A DNA stretch of 7,032 nucleotides, taken from JBAUHN01 sp049680295 (lineage in GTDB: Bacteria > Pseudomonadota > Alphaproteobacteria > Rhodobacterales > Rhodobacteraceae). Position 1 is the stretch's first letter, and each line of letters starts with the position of its first letter. The notes below the pieces were generated by a model. It was not told the origin of the DNA. It was given only the letters and a program-made list of their open reading frames with translations, and made no database searches. The stretch lies in NCBI GenBank assembly GCA_049680295.1, contig JBAUHN010000462.1, positions 1 to 7,032 of the forward strand. Reading direction: 5' to 3'. The position numbers and the translations under genes are program-made. Positions 5,629 through 7,032 of this stretch are shown here, piece after piece.

Positions 5629-6297
5629 ATGCGCCGCACTGACCGTCTTTTTGACATCATACAAATCCTGCGCGACGGTCACCTGCACCGCGCGCAGGAC
5701 ATTGCCGCAACGCTTGAGGTCTCAACCCGCACGATCTACCGCGATATGGACACGCTCACTGCCTCGGGCGTGCCGGTTCAGGGTGAACGCGGCGTCGGTT
5801 ACATGATCACCCAAGCCATTACTCTGCCACCGCTGACCTTGACCGCCGCCGAACTTGAGGTGCTCAACCTTGGCCTCGCCATCGCCTGCGAAGTCGCGGA
5901 CGTTGATATGAAAACGGCGGCCAATAGTCTTGCCACCAAAATCGACGCCGTGCTGCCCACCCAAGTGATTGCCGAGGCCGACAGCTGGAAATTCGCTGTC
6001 TATCCCTTTGCCGACGCCGCGCGTGGGGCATCCCATATGCCAACCCTGCGTGCCGCGATCAAGTCACGCCAAAAACTCATGCTGACCTACACCTCCAAAG
6101 ACGGTGCGGTCACATCACGCACGATCCGCCCTCTGCATATGGAATATTGGGGACGGATCTGGACCCTGACCGCCTGGTGCGAGCTGCGCGAGGCTTTCCG
6201 GGTGTTCCGTGTCGACCTGATTGAAACTGCCGACGCCCTTCCGCAACTCTTTGTTGACGAGCCGGGTAAAACCCTCGCTGAATTTACCAGCCAATAG
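5629..6297 (+). CDS. YafY-type transcriptional regulator (HTH plus WYL domain)
   Basis: The 222-residue protein begins MRRTDRLFDIIQILRDG and carries a winged helix-turn-helix at about 1-60. The recognition helix is near STRTIYRDMDTL (32-43) and the wing near GVPVQGERGVGYM (47-59). A linker helical region (about 68-115) leads to a WYL-type domain at about 136-205 that ends in YWGRIWTLTAWCELREAFRVFRVD (173-196); the last part is the usual ligand-contact signature with conserved Arg and Phe residues. WYL domains bind small molecules or nucleic acid and act as effector switches. The length is normal for the YafY subfamily. The start lies one base after the upstream stop and probably relies on coupled translation. 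It probably controls its own operon through the palindrome at 5242-5267. The effector is unknown. Confidence 0.93.
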   Translation: MRRTDRLFDIIQILRDGHLHRAQDIAATLEVSTRTIYRDMDTLTASGVPVQGERGVGYMITQAITLPPLTLTAAELEVLNLGLAIACEVADVDMKTAANSLATKIDAVLPTQVIAEADSWKFAVYPFADAARGASHMPTLRAAIKSRQKLMLTYTSKDGAVTSRTIRPLHMEYWGRIWTLTAWCELREAFRVFRVDLIETADALPQLFVDEPGKTLAEFTSQ

Positions 6298-6310
6298 CTT
6301 CACCCTTCTC

Positions 6311-6330
6311 AAAATACTCCCGCCGGAGGC
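6311..6330 (-). terminator. Hairpin with T-stretch ending the Lin0512 operon
   Basis: On the minus strand, directly after the stop at 6332, the sequence reads GCCTCCGGCGGGAGTATTTT. CTCC and GGAG can pair around a GGCG tetraloop, and TATTTT follows. This looks like a short Rho-independent terminator for the Lin0512 genes. The stem is only 4 bp, so efficiency is uncertain. From memory, very similar CTCCGGCGGGAGTATTTT-type strings are common after genes in Rhodobacteraceae, which supports a 3'-end role. It lies in the 34-base gap between convergent genes, but the plus strand lacks a T-run, so it would not obviously stop the WYL operon. Confidence 0.5.
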
Positions 6331-6331
6331 A

Positions 6332-6709
6332 TCAAACCTCTGCGGTCAGGCGCCATCCGGTTTGCGGCGGCAAAAACGCTTCAACACTCGCCTGAGCAAT
6401 CACAATCGTCTCACTGCCTTCGGCCACAACATTCAAACCACCAGTGACCACGCGCACTTCCGCCCGCCCCCGTGGCAGAAAACCGACCAAAGCATTAACA
6501 TCCACAGCCTGTGGGTCTTGCACAGCTACAGTGACTTGCACACGCATCTCATCATGGCTCATGCCAAGCGCGCCGAACAAGGGCAGCGATGAATGCCGGA
6601 ACGCATCTTCAATCGCCCGTTTTGCCGCTTTGGTATAGTCCTGCCCGTGCAGATCATTGCCCATGCCCATCTCGATGATGATGCGTTGTTCCTGGCGCGG
6701 CTCAGTCAT
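6332..6709 (-). CDS. Lin0512-family protein with intact GxGxDxHG motif
   Basis: The protein has 125 residues from the ATG at 6709-6707. This start is chosen because GGAG (6720-6717) lies 7 bases ahead and RIIIEMGMGNDLHGQDYTKAA follows, as expected at a Lin0512 N-terminus. A longer frame from 6790 adds a chance Trp/Pro/Leu-rich stretch that overlaps the upstream gene. The motif GMGNDLHG (15-22) fits the GxGxDxHG signature of this family, followed by KAAKRAIEDAFRHSSLP (28-44). The rest alternates strands and helices and includes VTGGLNVV (88-95). The Asp and His suggest a metal or substrate site, but no function is established. The start overlaps the end of the upstream paralog by 8 bases (ATGACTGA), so the two are probably made together in fixed ratio. 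Confidence 0.88.
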   Translation of the reverse strand: MTEPRQEQRIIIEMGMGNDLHGQDYTKAAKRAIEDAFRHSSLPLFGALGMSHDEMRVQVTVAVQDPQAVDVNALVGFLPRGRAEVRVVTGGLNVVAEGSETIVIAQASVEAFLPPQTGWRLTAEV

Positions 6710-7032
6710 CTTTGCGCTCCATATCAAAAGCAACGGACAGGGCCACATTGGCCATAATCGTCGGGTTACCGGTACCTTCTGGGCGTGCAATATCCAGACC
6801 GCCTTTTTGAACCACTACCTGAACCTGCCCGTAAGGAAACGCCGATTTCAACACGGCAACATCCACCTGATCGGGGGCTTGCACACCGACATCTGCAGTG
6901 ATCCGCATCGCCGTTTTATCAAAACCGAAAAGTTCCGCCAGATTGATCGAATTATGCCACAACGCATCCTCGATCGCGCGCTTGGCGGCCTGCGTGTAAT
7001 CGCCTTTTCTCAGGGATGTCCCCATCCCGAAC
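6702..7032 (-). CDS. Lin0512-family paralog with altered motif (5' end outside the window)
   Basis: The frame runs to the window edge: Phe and Gly codons precede the first visible Met (7025), so FGMGTSL continues a longer N-terminus and that Met is internal. About 109 residues are visible. The family resemblance is clear from DYTQAAKRAIEDALWHNS, which parallels DYTKAAKRAIEDAFRHSS in the next gene, and from QKGGLDIARPEGT and the closing NVALSVAFDME. Where its neighbour has GMGNDLHG this protein has GMGTSLRK, so the conserved Asp, His and last Gly of GxGxDxHG are replaced by Ser, Arg and Lys. It is therefore probably a structural or regulatory partner of the downstream copy rather than an equivalent protein. 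It ends in TGA at 6704-6702, overlapping the next start. Confidence 0.85.
   Translation of the reverse strand, partial: FGMGTSLRKGDYTQAAKRAIEDALWHNSINLAELFGFDKTAMRITADVGVQAPDQVDVAVLKSAFPYGQVQVVVQKGGLDIARPEGTGNPTIMANVALSVAFDMERKDD
6717..6720 (-). promoter_or_regulatory. Ribosome binding site deciding the downstream Lin0512 start
   Basis: GGAG on the minus strand lies 7 bases ahead of the ATG at 6709, within the last codons of the upstream paralog. It supports the short start and a translationally coupled pair. Confidence 0.6.

Noticed and set aside
6710..6790. 27-residue N-terminal extension of the downstream Lin0512 protein with a hydrophobic stretch
   Set aside because: Lies within the upstream paralog in another frame; the GGAG-supported ATG at 6709 puts the family motif at the normal distance from the N-terminus.
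1..7032. CRISPR array, tRNA/rRNA, insertion sequence, prophage or toxin-antitoxin genes
   Set aside because: No spaced direct repeats, cloverleaf-like sequences, transposase or phage proteins were seen by eye on either strand.

Overview
The window looks like chromosomal DNA from an alphaproteobacterium of the Rhodobacteraceae (Roseobacter-type) lineage. This is inferred from the fairly GC-rich coding sequence, a Hint_2-domain protein of the kind common in roseobacters, the style of the tatABC genes, and the order pcm then an NlpD-like lipoprotein. No database search was possible; family assignments rest on recognised motifs and gene order.

Layout. (1) Positions 1-1381, plus strand: the last 21 codons of pcm (isoaspartyl methyltransferase), then an NlpD-like lipoprotein with two LysM domains and a LytM/M23 domain whose zinc ligands are almost all replaced. 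(2) Positions 1382-2546, plus strand: a short gap with an imperfect inverted repeat, then a Hint-domain protein. (3) Positions 2543-5081, minus strand: a tight operon tatA-tatB-tatC followed by a DUF815-type P-loop ATPase. tatB/tatC and tatC/ATPase overlap by 4 bases each, and the ATPase stop overlaps the convergent Hint gene stop in a shared TTAA. (4) Positions 5082-5312: a divergent control region with tatA promoter signals on one side and a perfect 10+10 bp inverted repeat (probable operator) on the other. (5) Positions 5313-6297, plus strand: a small dimeric alpha/beta-barrel-like protein and a WYL-domain regulator, one base apart. (6) Positions 6311-7032, minus strand: two overlapping Lin0512-family genes, the upstream one cut by the window edge, followed by a hairpin-plus-T terminator candidate.

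How they work together. The tat genes encode the export machinery for folded twin-arginine proteins, with an uncharacterised ATPase translationally coupled to TatC. The NlpD-like protein probably helps regulate cell-wall hydrolysis during division. The small barrel protein and WYL regulator look like a self-contained, autoregulated cassette. The Lin0512 pair probably forms a two-subunit complex of unknown function.

Most of the window is ordinary housekeeping sequence. The points most worth a second look are the asymmetric Lin0512 pair, the strong but out-of-frame ribosome binding site at the NlpD start, the coupled Tat/ATPase operon, and the perfect palindrome ahead of the WYL cassette. I found no phage, insertion sequence, CRISPR array, tRNA or rRNA.
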